Shown: piece after piece, positions 53,294 through 63,035 of the stretch
Numbering within the stretch: the first letter of the stretch is position 1
How the letters are laid out: each line of letters begins with the position of its first letter
Source of the DNA: Pelomonas aquatica
GTDB taxonomy: Bacteria; Pseudomonadota; Gammaproteobacteria; Burkholderiales; Burkholderiaceae_C
DNA: 64,000 nucleotides
Direction: 5' to 3'
Assembly (NCBI RefSeq): GCF_026712205.1
Contig: NZ_JAPPUW010000003.1
Location: 62,001 to 126,000 of the forward strand
Translations under genes and position numbers: made by a program
Notes under the pieces: generated by a model
Told to the model about the DNA's origin: nothing
The model's input: only the letters and a program-made list of their open reading frames with translations
Databases searched by the model: none

Positions 53294-54418
53294 ATGCAAA
53301 GACGCCAGTTGCTCTTGGCGGGCGGCGCCCTGTGCGCGCTGCCCGGCCATGCCCTCGATTTCGCGCCGCCGCGCGCACCGGCCGCGATGCGCGCCAGCGT
53401 CGACCGCATCATCGACATCGCCGTCGGCATCCGCCCGTTCCGAGCGCAGGGCCCGCGCATCGAGGCGCAGCGGCTGCACGGCAGGACCGTCGTGCACCAC
53501 TACGGCCACGGCGGCAGCGGCTGGTCGCTGTCCTGGGGCTCGGCCCAGCGTGCGCTGGCGCTGGTGCAGGCCGGCGGCGCGAAGCCCGGCGAGCGCATCG
53601 CCGTCATCGGCTGCGGCGCCATCGGCCTGACCACGGCGCGCACGGCCCAGCAGGCCGGCTACAGGGTGCGCCTCTATGCCAAGGACCGCCCGCCGCAGGT
53701 GACCTCGTCGGCCGCCACCGGGCTGTGGACGCCGGACTCGCGCATCGTCACCCGCGAGCATGCCGGCGAGGCCTGGTCGGCCGGCTGGGAGGCGATGGCT
53801 CGGGCATCGTTCAAGGTCCACCAGAGCTATCTCGGCCTGCCTTCCGGCCCGGTCGAATGGCATGACGGCTATCTGCTGGCCGATGACTTCGACACGCCCC
53901 TGCCCAGCCATGCCGGCGAACCCGACTACCCCGACCTCGCCTCGCGCATCGCCGACCTGCGCCCCCGGGGCGTGGCGCTGGCCGCTGGCGAGCACCCCTT
54001 CCGCACGCCGCAGGTGCGCCGCTTCACGCAGCTGGTCTTCAACATCCCGGCCTACCAGCGCCTGCTGCTGGACGACTTCGCGCGCGATGGCGGCGAGCTG
54101 GTGCAGCGGGTGTTCCACCGCGCGAGCGACTTTGCACACCTGCCCGAGCGCACCGTCGTGAACTGCAGCGGCGACGGCGCGCGCAGGCTGCTGGCCGACA
54201 CGACGCTGACGCCCGTGCGCGGCCAGACGGCCCGCCTCATTCCCCAGCCCGAGGTGGACTACGCGCTGATCTGGCGCAGCCACAACCTCGTCGTGCTGCC
54301 GCGCCGCGACGGCCTGCTCGTCGCGGCCATGGGCGGGGACGACTTCGGCAACGACGACCCGCGGCCGGACCGGGCGCAGTCGGAGGCCGCGGTGCAGCGG
54401 CTGGCCGGTCTGTTCTAG
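53294..54418 (+). CDS. Exported FAD-dependent D-amino-acid-oxidase-like protein
   Basis: A 374-residue flavoprotein. A signal peptide (MQRRQLLLAGGALCALPGHA) is followed after ~75 residues by the dinucleotide motif IAVIGCGAIGLTTARTAQQAGYRVRLYAKD. The D-amino-acid-oxidase pattern continues with ATGLWTPDSR, TVVNCSGDGARRLL and a GQTARLIPQ strand. Family enzymes oxidise D-amino acids to keto acids. Because it lies 13 bp after the D,D-peptidase fusion, released D-alanine is an attractive but unproven substrate. It overlaps the convergent chemoreceptor by 4 bases. Confidence 0.78.
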   Translation: MQRRQLLLAGGALCALPGHALDFAPPRAPAAMRASVDRIIDIAVGIRPFRAQGPRIEAQRLHGRTVVHHYGHGGSGWSLSWGSAQRALALVQAGGAKPGERIAVIGCGAIGLTTARTAQQAGYRVRLYAKDRPPQVTSSAATGLWTPDSRIVTREHAGEAWSAGWEAMARASFKVHQSYLGLPSGPVEWHDGYLLADDFDTPLPSHAGEPDYPDLASRIADLRPRGVALAAGEHPFRTPQVRRFTQLVFNIPAYQRLLLDDFARDGGELVQRVFHRASDFAHLPERTVVNCSGDGARRLLADTTLTPVRGQTARLIPQPEVDYALIWRSHNLVVLPRRDGLLVAAMGGDDFGNDDPRPDRAQSEAAVQRLAGLF

Positions 54419-56208
54419 AAGGTCTCCCAGTCGCCCTCGACCGCGCTCGGCGCAGCAGCAGCGCCCTTGGGCGCGGGCACCTGCACCGGCGGGGGCGAGG
54501 CCTTGGCCACCGGCCTGGGTGCCAGCTTGGCGGCCACCGGCCTGGGTGCCGCAGGTTTCGATGCGGCAGGCTCGGGCGCCGCGGCAGCAGGCCGGGGCGC
54601 GGCAGGCCTGGGTGCCGCGGTGCGCACGGCGGCGGCCATGCCGCCAGCGTCGACGCGGAAGACCGCCACGGCCTCGGTCAGCCTGGTGGTCTGGGCACGC
54701 ATGCTTTCCGCCGCCGCGGCCGTCTGCTCGACGAGGGCCGCGTTCTGCTGCGTGGCCTGGTCGAGCTGGCTGACGACCACGTTGATCTGGGCCACGCCCT
54801 CGCTCTGCTCGCGGCTGGACACGGTGATCTCACCGACGAGGTCGGTCACCTTGCGCACCTCGTTGACCATCTGGCCGATGGTCTCGCGCGCCGTCAGCAC
54901 CTGGGTGCTGCCGCTCTCGACCTTGCCGACGCTGTCGCCGATCAGGCTCTTGATCTCCTTGGCAGCCTCGGCGCTGCGCTGGGCCAGCAGGCGCACCTCG
55001 CCGGCGACGACCGCGAAGCCGCGGCCCTGCTCGCCGGCCCTCGCGGCCTCGACCGCCGCGTTCAGCGCGAGGATATTGGTCTGGAAGGCGATGCCGTCGA
55101 TGGTGCCGATGATGTCGGAGATCTTGCGGCTGGACGCCGAGATCGCGTCCATGGTCGTCACCACCTCGCCCACGGCCGCGCCACCCGCGCCGGCCACCTC
55201 GGAGGCGCGGTTGGCCAACTGGTCGGCCTGACGGGCGTTGTCCGCATTGGCCTTGATCTGCGAGGCCATCTGCTCCACCGACGCCGCCGTTTGCTGCAGG
55301 CTGGATGCCTGGCTCTCGGTGCGCGCCGACAGGTCGGCATTGCCCTGGGCGATCTCGGCCGCGGCGACATTGATCTGCTCGCAGCCCTGGCGCACGCCCG
55401 ACACCATGCGGGCGAGGTTCTGCGTCATCTCGTCGAGGCTGCCCAGCAGCTGGCCGAGCTCGTCGCGCGAATCGGCGTGCAGGCGCTGGGTCAGGTCGCC
55501 CGAAGCCACCGCGCGCACCGCCTCGGAAGCCTTGAGCACCGGGCGGGTGATCGAACGCGTGATGATGAGGGCCGCGCCGGCCCCGATGACCAGGCCCACG
55601 ACGGAGGCGATGGTGAAGGTCCAGAGCACGCGGGTATAGGCCGCGGCGGCGGCCTCGGTGGCGGCCAGGGCGAGCTTTTCGTTGTAGGCCCACCACTTGC
55701 CGACGTCGTCGCGCACCGGCCTGAAGGCCGCCTGCGCGGGGCCGAAGGTCAGCTCGCGCGCGGCGGTGCTCTGGGTCGGGTCGGCGACGCCGCCGTTCGA
55801 GGCCTTGATGACCTTCTCCTGCACCGCCATATAGGCCGCCGCGCCCTCGGACACCTGCTTCAGCAGCGCGCCATCCTGTGCGTCGGCCACCAGCGGTTCA
55901 TAGTCCTTGAGGCGCTGCAAGATGCTGGCACGCGCCTTGTCGATGCGCTCGGTGAGGGACTTCTTCTCCTTGTCGTCGTCGGTCAGGATGTGCTGCTGCT
56001 CAAGCCGCCGTGCGTCCGACAGCGCACCGTCGAGTTCGTGGATGACCTTCAGCGAAGGCAGGATGTTTGCCGGATAGAACTCGGCGTAGCTGTTGATCGA
56101 TTTCGCCAGCATTGCGCCGATGCCGGCCATCGCCAGCAGCAACGCCAGCAGCAGCACAAATGCAAGGCCGAGGCGCGTCCCGACGCGCAGGTTCTTCAGG
56201 GTGTCCAT
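54415..56208 (-). CDS. Methyl-accepting chemotaxis protein with tethering pentapeptide
   Basis: A 597-residue receptor: first membrane helix ~residues 12-32, a periplasmic four-helix-bundle-like domain to ~190, a second helix (VLWTFTIASVVGLVIGAGAALIIT), HAMP, and a full signalling domain with RGFAVVAGEVRLLAQRSAEAAKEI. After a long Pro/Ala-rich linker it ends in DWETF, close to the E. coli NWETF pentapeptide that tethers CheR and CheB. So it is a high-abundance-type receptor. Its ligand is unknown. Confidence 0.94.
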   Translation of the reverse strand: MDTLKNLRVGTRLGLAFVLLLALLLAMAGIGAMLAKSINSYAEFYPANILPSLKVIHELDGALSDARRLEQQHILTDDDKEKKSLTERIDKARASILQRLKDYEPLVADAQDGALLKQVSEGAAAYMAVQEKVIKASNGGVADPTQSTAARELTFGPAQAAFRPVRDDVGKWWAYNEKLALAATEAAAAAYTRVLWTFTIASVVGLVIGAGAALIITRSITRPVLKASEAVRAVASGDLTQRLHADSRDELGQLLGSLDEMTQNLARMVSGVRQGCEQINVAAAEIAQGNADLSARTESQASSLQQTAASVEQMASQIKANADNARQADQLANRASEVAGAGGAAVGEVVTTMDAISASSRKISDIIGTIDGIAFQTNILALNAAVEAARAGEQGRGFAVVAGEVRLLAQRSAEAAKEIKSLIGDSVGKVESGSTQVLTARETIGQMVNEVRKVTDLVGEITVSSREQSEGVAQINVVVSQLDQATQQNAALVEQTAAAAESMRAQTTRLTEAVAVFRVDAGGMAAAVRTAAPRPAAPRPAAAAPEPAASKPAAPRPVAAKLAPRPVAKASPPPVQVPAPKGAAAAPSAVEGDWETF

Positions 56209-56295
56209 GACTGTCCCCTTCCGTCGTTGTGCCGGAGACTTTGCCCCTTTCGCCGCGGACAGGCAATGCGCCGGGACGGCGCCGTCCGCGTGCTA

Positions 56296-56598
56296 TCAGG
56301 TTTCCGCCGCGTCGGCCTCGCCGAGCAGCAGCGCCAGCAGCACGGCCGTGCCGACGGGCATGAAGACGACGATGGCGACGAACCACGGCCAGAAGCTGCG
56401 GCCCGAGCGGCGCACGAGCTGCATCATGAAGACGCAGTGCATCGCGCCGGCCACGATCAGGCCCAGGGCCATGATGACGAGGCGGCCGGGCGCCGGCTCG
56501 GCCTCCTGGGCACCGCTGACGAGCTGCCAGAGGCACAGGCCGCCGACGAGCAGGGTGATCAGTGCGTACTCGATGCCACTCTTGAATTGGGCTTGCAT
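56296..56598 (-). CDS. Small membrane protein of unknown function
   Basis: A 100-residue protein with three hydrophobic helices (ALITLLVGGLCLWQLVS, LVIMALGLIVAGAMHCVFMMQLV, FWPWFVAIVVFMPVGTAVLLALLL). It lies 3 bp after mutY on the same strand, so it may be co-transcribed with mutM-mutY. I recognise no family. Confidence 0.6.
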   Translation of the reverse strand: MQAQFKSGIEYALITLLVGGLCLWQLVSGAQEAEPAPGRLVIMALGLIVAGAMHCVFMMQLVRRSGRSFWPWFVAIVVFMPVGTAVLLALLLGEADAAET

Positions 56599-56601
56599 GG
56601 C

Positions 56602-57621
56602 TCAGCTTTCCTCGATCAGTTTCTTCAGCGGCGCGGGCAGCGCGTAGCTCGCGAGTTTCTCCCGCGCGACCCAGGTGCCGCCAGGCGTCATACCCTCGGA
56701 TGCCTGCACGCGCAGCGTGTGCAGCACCCAGTCGAAATGGGTCAGCGCATGCTCGATGCGCGGCAGCGTCTCCGGGCTCGCACCCGGCAGCGCCGCGCGG
56801 GCGCCGGCCTCGTCGTCGAACATCGGCAGCGTCCACAGCCCGGCCCAGACGCCCGTGGCCGGCCGCTGCTGCAGCAAGACGTGGCCCCCGGGGTTCTCGA
56901 CCCACAGCCACCAGTTCTCGCGCCGGCCGCGCTTGAGCTTCTTCGTCTTGACGGGCCAGCGCGTCGGGTCGCCGGCCTGCCGGGCGCGGCACAGCGGCTG
57001 CACGGGGCAGAGCAGGCAGTCGGGCGAACGCGCCGTGCAGACGGTGGCGCCCAGGTCCATCAGGCCCTGGGTGTAGCGGTCGACGTCATGCTCGGGCAGC
57101 AGCTCGGTGGCGCGGTCCCAGAGCTTCTTCTCGGCGGCGCTGCTGGCAAGGTCGCCGTCGAAGGCCAGCACGCGGCCGAGCACGCGCTTCACATTGCCGT
57201 CGAGGATGGCCACGCGCTCGCCGAAGCAGAAGGCCGCGATGGCCGCCGCGGTGGAGCGGCCGATGCCCGGCAGCGTCTGCAGGCCGGCCGCCGTGGCCGG
57301 GAATTCGCCGCCATGCTGCGCCGCCACGGCCCGCGCGCAGGCGTGCAGGTTGCGCGCGCGGCTGTAGTAGCCCAGGCCCGCCCACTGCGCCAGCACCTCG
57401 TCCAGCGTGGCCGCGGCCAGGTCGGTCACGCGCGGCCAGCGGGCAAGAAAGCGCTCGTAGTAGCCCAGCACCGTCACGACCTGGGTCTGCTGCAGCATGA
57501 TCTCCGACAGCCAGACGCGATAAGGGTCGCGCGTGTTCTGCCAGGGCAGCGCATGGCGGCCGTGGCGGCGCTGCCAGGCGACCACCGTCTTGCCGAAGTC
57601 CTCGATCAGCGCCCCATTCAT
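56602..57621 (-). CDS. mutY: A/G-specific adenine DNA glycosylase MutY
   Basis: A 339-residue base-excision enzyme that removes adenine opposite 8-oxoguanine. The helix-hairpin-helix [12 protein letters not shown] with catalytic Asp ([11 protein letters not shown]) is present. The [4Fe-4S] ligands follow the C-x6-C-x2-C-x5-C pattern ([17 protein letters not shown]). The C-terminal NUDIX-like 8-oxoG-sensing domain starts near [18 protein letters not shown]. The ATG at 57621 overlaps the mutM stop by 4 bases; an ATG 4 codons upstream is possible. Confidence 0.95.
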   Translation of the reverse strand: MNGALIEDFGKTVVAWQRRHGRHALPWQNTRDPYRVWLSEIMLQQTQVVTVLGYYERFLARWPRVTDLAAATLDEVLAQWAGLGYYSRARNLHACARAVAAQHGGEFPATAAGLQTLPGIGRSTAAAIAAFCFGERVAILDGNVKRVLGRVLAFDGDLASSAAEKKLWDRATELLPEHDVDRYTQGLMDLGATVCTARSPDCLLCPVQPLCRARQAGDPTRWPVKTKKLKRGRRENWWLWVENPGGHVLLQQRPATGVWAGLWTLPMFDDEAGARAALPGASPETLPRIEHALTHFDWVLHTLRVQASEGMTPGGTWVAREKLASYALPAPLKKLIEES

Positions 57622-58436
57622 CGTTTTTGGCATGACGGGCAGAAAAAGGTCGAGCGCTGCCCCTGCACGATGCGGCGGATGGCCGTGCCGCAGCGCCGGC
57701 AAGGCTGACCCTCGCGGCCATAGACCTGGGCCTGCATCTGGAAGCTGCCGGCCACGCCGTGAGCATCGCGGAAGTCGCGCAGCGTCGTGCCACCGGCCTC
57801 CAGCGCCTGGCCCAGCACGGTGCGCACGGCAACCGCCAGCTTGTCCGCCCGCGGGCGGCTGAGCTTGGCCGAGGGCAGGCGCGGGTCGATGCCGGCCATG
57901 AACAGGGCCTCGCAGGCGTAGATGTTGCCGGCGCCGACGACGATGTCGCCGGCCAGCAGGGCCTGCTTGATGGCCACGCGCCGGCCGCCGAGCGCGGCAT
58001 GCAGGTGGGCGCCGTCGAAGCGCTCGTCGAAAGGCTCCAGGCCCAGGCCGCCGAGCAGCGTCGCCACCGGCTCGGCGTCCAGCGCCGCGGCCCAGACGAC
58101 GGCGCCGAAGCGCCGCGGGTCGGTCAGGCGCAGCAGGCCGCGGTCGGTGTGCAGATCGAAATGGTCATGCGCGCCGGGCGCCGGCGCCGTGCCCAGAAAG
58201 GCCAGCGAGCCCGACATGCCCAGGTGCATCAGCAGCCCGCCGGCGCCCGCCAACGGAAGCCACAAATATTTACCCCGCCTTTGCACATCGCCGACGCGGG
58301 CGCCGAGCAGGGCTTCGGGGTCCACGCCGATCGGCCAGCGCAGCGGTTTTCCCAGGCGCAGGCCGGTGACCCGGGCGCCCTGGATGGCGCCCGCAAAGCT
58401 GCGGCGCGTGACTTCGACTTCGGGCAACTCGGGCAT
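57618..58436 (-). CDS. mutM: Formamidopyrimidine-DNA glycosylase (Fpg/MutM)
   Basis: A 272-residue DNA glycosylase/lyase that excises 8-oxoguanine. The N-terminal Pro nucleophile is in [12 protein letters not shown]. The helix-two-turn-helix [14 protein letters not shown] and the zinc finger C-x2-C-x16-C-x2-C (CRRCG...FFCPSC) are intact. It is translationally coupled to mutY, forming a GO-system operon against oxidised guanine. Confidence 0.96.
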   Translation of the reverse strand: MPELPEVEVTRRSFAGAIQGARVTGLRLGKPLRWPIGVDPEALLGARVGDVQRRGKYLWLPLAGAGGLLMHLGMSGSLAFLGTAPAPGAHDHFDLHTDRGLLRLTDPRRFGAVVWAAALDAEPVATLLGGLGLEPFDERFDGAHLHAALGGRRVAIKQALLAGDIVVGAGNIYACEALFMAGIDPRLPSAKLSRPRADKLAVAVRTVLGQALEAGGTTLRDFRDAHGVAGSFQMQAQVYGREGQPCRRCGTAIRRIVQGQRSTFFCPSCQKR

Positions 58437-58455
58437 GGGACGGAAATGATAATTA

Positions 58456-58617
58456 GGGCGACGCTGAATAAGTCCCCGCGATGCAGCGCGCCCTGGTTTG
58501 GGATGGGCTGCAAGGCGCGAACCGCAGCCGTAGCGCGGGCTACGGCGAGGATTTGCAACGCCGCAGACCGCCCAAAGCAGGGATGCGCTGCGCGCGAGGG
58601 ACTTGTTCAGCGTTGCC
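58456..58617. repeat. MITE-like element with terminal inverted repeats
   Basis: A 162-bp non-coding element. Its ends are near-perfect inverted repeats of ~20 bp or more (left GGCGACGCTGAATAAGTCCC, right on the other strand GGCAACGCTGAACAAGTCCC), extending imperfectly to ~36 bp. It is flanked by TTA on both sides (58453-58455 and 58618-58620), consistent with a 3-bp target duplication of the TNA kind used by IS5-family transposases. An internal hairpin GCCGTAGC-GCGG-GCTACGGC lies near its centre. It sits between mutM and the TPR gene and probably carries or replaces part of the promoter region. Confidence 0.75.
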
Positions 58618-58642
58618 TTACGCCCTGTTTGCCGGAGTTCGA

Positions 58643-60388
58643 ATGCCCACCCCCTTCCGCCGCGCCGCCTGCGCCGCCGCCTTGCTGGTCGCCCTGCAGG
58701 CCCAGGCCCAGACACCCGATGCCGCCACGGCCGCGCCCGCCAGCCCGCCGGCCAACTCGGCGATGGACGCGCCGCTGTTCTACCAGCTGCTGATCGGCGA
58801 ACTCGAACTCAACAGCGGCCAGGCCGGCACGGCCTTCCAGGTGCTGCTGGACGCCGCGCGCCGCACCGGCGACGAGGAGCTCTTCAAGCGCGTCGTCAAC
58901 ATCGCGCTGCAGGCCCACGCCGGCGACCAGGCGCTGATGGCGGCCCGCGCCTGGGCCGAGGCCAAGCCCGGCTCGGTGGATGCCCACCAGACCGTCGTGC
59001 AGCTGCTGGCCCTGCTGAACAAGCCCGCCGAAGTCCCGCAGCCGCTGACGGCCCTGCTGCGCGTCGCGCCCGACGTGCAGCGCGCCGGCCTGATCGCAGC
59101 CCTGCCGCGGCTGTTCCAGCGCTCGCCGGAGCCCAAGTCCGTGCTCGCCGCGCTGGCGCCCGTTCTGCAGGCCCAGGCCGGCCCGCTCAAGCCGGCCGCG
59201 CTGTTCGCCGAAGCCCGGCTGTCGCTGCAGGCCGGCGAGAACGCGCGCGCGCTGGCCCTGACCCGCGACCTCGCCGCCGCCCTGCCCGACGGCGACGACG
59301 CGATGCAGCTCGCCGTCGACCTGCTGCCCACCGAGCCCCAGGCCGAAGCCCTCGTCACCGCCCGCCTGCAGCAGAAGCCCGACCAGCACGCGCTGCGCCA
59401 GGCCTATGCCCGCGCGCTGGTCCAGGCCCAACGCCCGGTCGACGCGGCGCGCGAGTTCCGGCTGCTGACCGAGCAGACGCCCGACAACCCGGCGCCCTGG
59501 CTGGCCCTGGGCGCCCTCGAACTGGACCTGAAGCACATCGACGCCGCCGAGGCCGCGCTGCACGAAAGCCTCAGGCGCCTGGACACGCCGGCCGCGGGCA
59601 GCGATGCCGAGATCCAGGCCCGCGCGGACGGCCGGCGGAGCGCCTGGCTGCTGCTGTCCCAGGCGGCCGAGCAGCGCGGCGACCTGAAGGCCGCCGAAGC
59701 CGCGCTGCACAAGGTCGACGGCGCCGGCCTGGACGTGAAGTTCCGCCATGCCAGCCTGCTCGCCCGGCAGGGCAAGCTGGCCGAAGGCCGCAAGCTGCTG
59801 CAGCCCGCCGCCGACGCCGGCGACAAGGACGCCCGCGCCAGCCTGCTGGCCGAGGCCCAGCTGCTGCGCGAGCAGCCGGACTACGCCGCCGCGCTGGCCG
59901 TGCTCAAGGCCGCCACGGCGCGCTTCCCCGGCGACACCGACCTGATCTACGAGCAGGCCATGATGGCCGAGAAGCTCGGCCGCTTCGACGAGATGGAGGC
60001 GCTGCTGCGCCACGTCATCGAGCTCAAGCCCGACTACCACCACGCCTACAACGCGCTGGGCTACTCGCTGGCCGATCGCAACGTGCGCCTGGCCGAAGCC
60101 AAGGAGCTCATCGAGCGCGCGCTCAAGCTCGCGCCCGGCGAGCCCGTCATCGTCGACAGCCTGGGCTGGGTCGAGTTCCGCCTGGGCAACCTGCCGGCGG
60201 CCGCCAAGCTGCTGCGCCAGGCCCACAGCGGACGGCCCGACGCCGAGATCGCCGCCCACCTCGGCGAGGTGCTGTGGGCCAGCGGCGCCCAGGACGAGGC
60301 CCGCCGCGTCTGGCAGGAGGCCGCCAAGCGCGACCCGCGCAACGAGGCGCTGCGCGAGACGCTGGGGCGGTTGAAGGTCAAGCTTTGA
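58643..60388 (+). CDS. Exported TPR-repeat protein upstream of lolB
   Basis: A 581-residue protein with a signal peptide ([22 protein letters not shown]) and about a dozen helix-turn-helix TPR-like repeats. The clearest are near the C-terminus ([50 protein letters not shown]). The location next to lolB is conserved in Burkholderiales. A periplasmic or outer-membrane scaffold role is inferred. The MITE-like element ends 25 bp before the start codon. The stop overlaps the TTG start of lolB. Confidence 0.85.
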   Translation: MPTPFRRAACAAALLVALQAQAQTPDAATAAPASPPANSAMDAPLFYQLLIGELELNSGQAGTAFQVLLDAARRTGDEELFKRVVNIALQAHAGDQALMAARAWAEAKPGSVDAHQTVVQLLALLNKPAEVPQPLTALLRVAPDVQRAGLIAALPRLFQRSPEPKSVLAALAPVLQAQAGPLKPAALFAEARLSLQAGENARALALTRDLAAALPDGDDAMQLAVDLLPTEPQAEALVTARLQQKPDQHALRQAYARALVQAQRPVDAAREFRLLTEQTPDNPAPWLALGALELDLKHIDAAEAALHESLRRLDTPAAGSDAEIQARADGRRSAWLLLSQAAEQRGDLKAAEAALHKVDGAGLDVKFRHASLLARQGKLAEGRKLLQPAADAGDKDARASLLAEAQLLREQPDYAAALAVLKAATARFPGDTDLIYEQAMMAEKLGRFDEMEALLRHVIELKPDYHHAYNALGYSLADRNVRLAEAKELIERALKLAPGEPVIVDSLGWVEFRLGNLPAAAKLLRQAHSGRPDAEIAAHLGEVLWASGAQDEARRVWQEAAKRDPRNEALRETLGRLKVKL

Positions 60389-60912
60389 GGTTCGCGTCCG
60401 CCCTTGTCCTGACGCTGGCCCTGGCAGGCTGCGCACAGTTGCAGAAGACGCAACCCACGGCCGCCGAGGCGCGGCTCAGCGGCCGCATCAGCGTGACCGT
60501 GGCCGGCGACGTGCACAACCGCGGCACCGGCGGCGCGGCCAGCTTCGAGCTCATCGGCGGCCCCGAGTCCGGCCGGCTGGAGCTGAGCGCGCCGCTGGGC
60601 GGCCTGGTCGCCCGCGCGAGCTGGCAGCCCGGCCTCGTGCTGCTGCAGACGCCCGACCAGCAGCGCCGCTTCGACGACCTCGACTCGCTGACCCGCGAGA
60701 TGCTCGGCGAAGCCGTGCCGGTGGCCGCGCTGTTCGACTGGCTGCAGGCCCGCCCCTGGCCGGCCGCGCCCCACCAGAAGACGGACAAGGGCTTCGAGCA
60801 GCTCGGCTGGCGCATCGAGCCCCGGCTGCCGGCCCTGGTCGCAACCCGCCTGTCGGAACCCACGGTGACGCTGCGCGCCAGACTGGATGGAGGCGATGAA
60901 GGCACTCCATGA
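60385..60912 (+). CDS. lolB: Outer-membrane lipoprotein insertion protein LolB
   Basis: A 175-residue lipoprotein with signal [16 protein letters not shown] (lipobox LAGC). The LolB beta-barrel-like fold is seen in LSGRISVTVAGD, GAASFELIGGPESGRLELSAPLG and the VAALFDWLQARPWP helix. LolB receives lipoproteins from LolA and inserts them into the outer membrane. The TTG start is supported by the 4-base TTGA overlap with the TPR gene. It overlaps ispE at the 3' end. Confidence 0.88.
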   Translation: MRFASALVLTLALAGCAQLQKTQPTAAEARLSGRISVTVAGDVHNRGTGGAASFELIGGPESGRLELSAPLGGLVARASWQPGLVLLQTPDQQRRFDDLDSLTREMLGEAVPVAALFDWLQARPWPAAPHQKTDKGFEQLGWRIEPRLPALVATRLSEPTVTLRARLDGGDEGTP

Positions 60913-61813
60913 CCTGGCCGCGCCGGCCAAGCTCAACCTCTTCCTGCACGTCGTCGGCAAGCGCGAGGACGGCTACCACCTGCTGCAATCGGTCTTCGTG
61001 CTGATCGACTGGGCGGACACGCTGCACGTCGAGCGGCGCGGCGATGGCTTGCTGCAGCGCCACGACGTGCTCGGCGGCGACCTTCCCGCCGACGACCTCT
61101 GCCTGCGCGCCGCCCGCCTGCTGCAGCAGGAAACCGGCTGCACGCTGGGCGCCGACATCCACCTCGAGAAGCGCCTGCCGGCCGGTGCCGGCATGGGCGG
61201 CGGCTCATCGGACGCGGCGACCACGCTGCTCGCGCTGAACCGCCTCTGGGATCTGCGCCTGCCGCTAGACAGACTCAAGGCCCTGGGCCTGAAGCTGGGC
61301 GCGGACCTGCCCTTCTTCCTCGGCGGCGGCCCGGCCTTCGTCGAGGGCATCGGCGAGATCCTGCACCCGCTGACCTTGCCCGAGCAGCGCTTCGCGGTGC
61401 TCAAGGGACCGGCCGGGCTGGCGACAAAGGACATTTTTTCAAGCCCGCACTTGGCAAGGTCCGAAAAGCTGGCTATAGTCGCGGGCTTTCCCGCCCTGGC
61501 AGGAACTGCATACGAGTTGATTACGGGCTTCGGTCAAGACTTCGGTCGAAATGACCTCCAGCCCGCAGCCGAGTCGATCAGCAGTGAAGTGCGAGACGCG
61601 TTGGCCCTGTTGTCGGAAGTTTTCGGCAACGCCCGGATGACGGGTTCGGGAGCCGCCGTGTTCTCGGTACTCGCCGGAGATGGAAAAGATGGCAAGGACG
61701 ACCAGTCCCTGGCGACATTGCTTCAAGGGCTTTCGAAAGAAGGGCCTGAAGGGTGGACAGGTCGAATCTGCCGCAGTCTGGCTCAACACCCGCTTAGCGG
61801 TTGGGCCGACTGA
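60887..61813 (+). CDS. ispE: 4-diphosphocytidyl-2-C-methyl-D-erythritol kinase IspE
   Basis: A 308-residue GHMP kinase of the MEP isoprenoid pathway. PAKLNLFLHVVGKREDGYH and the glycine-rich ATP loop PAGAGMGGGSSDAATTLLALN are diagnostic. MTGSGAAVFSV is the third GHMP motif. Starts at 60887 or 60896 are both in frame; the gene overlaps lolB by 26 bp. ispE-tRNA-Gln-prs-rplY is the standard betaproteobacterial order. Confidence 0.95.
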   Translation: MEAMKALHDLAAPAKLNLFLHVVGKREDGYHLLQSVFVLIDWADTLHVERRGDGLLQRHDVLGGDLPADDLCLRAARLLQQETGCTLGADIHLEKRLPAGAGMGGGSSDAATTLLALNRLWDLRLPLDRLKALGLKLGADLPFFLGGGPAFVEGIGEILHPLTLPEQRFAVLKGPAGLATKDIFSSPHLARSEKLAIVAGFPALAGTAYELITGFGQDFGRNDLQPAAESISSEVRDALALLSEVFGNARMTGSGAAVFSVLAGDGKDGKDDQSLATLLQGLSKEGPEGWTGRICRSLAQHPLSGWAD

Positions 61814-61823
61814 GAAAGTTGTA

Positions 61824-61847
61824 GGGCACAGCAGCTTTGCTGTGTCC
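61824..61847. terminator. Hairpin between ispE and tRNA-Gln
   Basis: A 10-bp stem (GGGCACAGCA paired with TGCTGTGTCC, one G-U) with loop GCTT. There is no T-run after it, so it may be a processing or attenuation hairpin rather than a full intrinsic terminator. Confidence 0.5.
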
Positions 61848-61852
61848 TGTGT

Positions 61853-61929
61853 AGGGGAGTCGCCAAGTTGGTCAAGGCATCGGATTTTGATTCCGACATG
61901 CGAGGGTTCGAGTCCTTCCTCCCCTGCCA
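61853..61929 (+). tRNA. tRNA-Gln (TTG)
   Basis: A 77-nt tRNA ending in encoded CCA. The acceptor stem AGGGGAG pairs with CTCCCCT. The anticodon loop TTTTGAT gives anticodon TTG (61887-61889), and the T arm is AGGGTTCGAGTCCTT. A tRNA-Gln between ispE and prs is conserved in this bacterial group. Confidence 0.96.
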
Positions 61930-61990
61930 AATTTCTGCTTTTCGCTGAACCGGCTCTGCTTCAGCGGGCCACTGACACCAGAGGCTCCCA

Positions 61991-62953
61991 GTGCTGCTCA
62001 ACACGGTTCTCTTCACCGGCAACGCGAACCCGGTTCTCTCCCAGGAAATTGCGACCCATCTCGGCCTCGAGCTGGGCAAGGCCGTCGTCGGCCGCTTCTC
62101 GGACGGTGAAGTCACCGTCGAGGTGCAGCAGAACGTCCGCGCCCGCGACGTCTTCGTCGTGCAGCCGACCTGCGCGCCGACGAACGAAAACCTGATGGAG
62201 CTGCTCATCATGGTGGACGCGCTCAAGCGCGCCAGCGCCCGCCGCATCACCGCCGTGATCCCCTACTTCGGCTACGCCCGCCAGGACCGCCGCCCGCGCT
62301 CCACCCGCGTGCCCATCTCGGCCAAGGTCGTCGCCAACCTGCTGGAGACCGTCGGCGTCGAGCGCGTGCTGACGATGGACCTGCACGCCGACCAGATCCA
62401 GGGCTTCTTCGACATCCCGGTCGACAACATCTACGCGTCGCCCGTGCTGCTGTCGGACCTGAAGAGCCGCAACTACAAGGACCTCGTGGTCGTGTCGCCG
62501 GACGTCGGCGGCGTCGTGCGCGCCCGTGCGCTGGCCAAGCAGCTCGGCTGCGACCTGGCCATCATCGACAAGCGCCGCCCCGCCGCCAACGTGTCCGAAG
62601 TGATGCACGTCATCGGCGAGATCGACGGCCGCAACTGCGTGATCATGGACGACATGATCGACACCGCCGGCACGCTGGTGAAGGCGGCCGAGGTGCTGAA
62701 GGAGCGCGGCGCCAAGAGCGTGTTCGCCTACTGCACCCACCCCATCCTGTCGGGCCCGGCCATCGAGCGCATCTCGGGCTCGGCACTGGACGAGGTCGTC
62801 ATCACCAACACCATCCCGCTGACCGACGCGGCCAAGGCCTGCAAGAAGATCCGCCAGCTGTCGGTGGCCTTCCTGTTCGCCGAGACCATCCGCCGCATCT
62901 CCGACGGCGAATCGGTCACGTCGCTTTTCTCGGAACAGAACAACAACTTCTGA
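61991..62953 (+). CDS. prs: Ribose-phosphate pyrophosphokinase
   Basis: A 320-residue enzyme making PRPP from ribose-5-phosphate and ATP. The flexible ATP loop [21 protein letters not shown], the metal/catalytic [18 protein letters not shown] and the PRPP loop [13 protein letters not shown] are all present, so the gene is intact. The GTG start fits the conserved [14 protein letters not shown]-terminus. Confidence 0.96.
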   Translation: MLLNTVLFTGNANPVLSQEIATHLGLELGKAVVGRFSDGEVTVEVQQNVRARDVFVVQPTCAPTNENLMELLIMVDALKRASARRITAVIPYFGYARQDRRPRSTRVPISAKVVANLLETVGVERVLTMDLHADQIQGFFDIPVDNIYASPVLLSDLKSRNYKDLVVVSPDVGGVVRARALAKQLGCDLAIIDKRRPAANVSEVMHVIGEIDGRNCVIMDDMIDTAGTLVKAAEVLKERGAKSVFAYCTHPILSGPAIERISGSALDEVVITNTIPLTDAAKACKKIRQLSVAFLFAETIRRISDGESVTSLFSEQNNNF

Positions 62954-63035
62954 TCCGGATTCCGTCGCCGTCGCAAGACGGCGTTTTCAACACGGTGCCT
63001 GGTCGCGGGTGCCGTTTCTCTTTTGGAGATAAACC

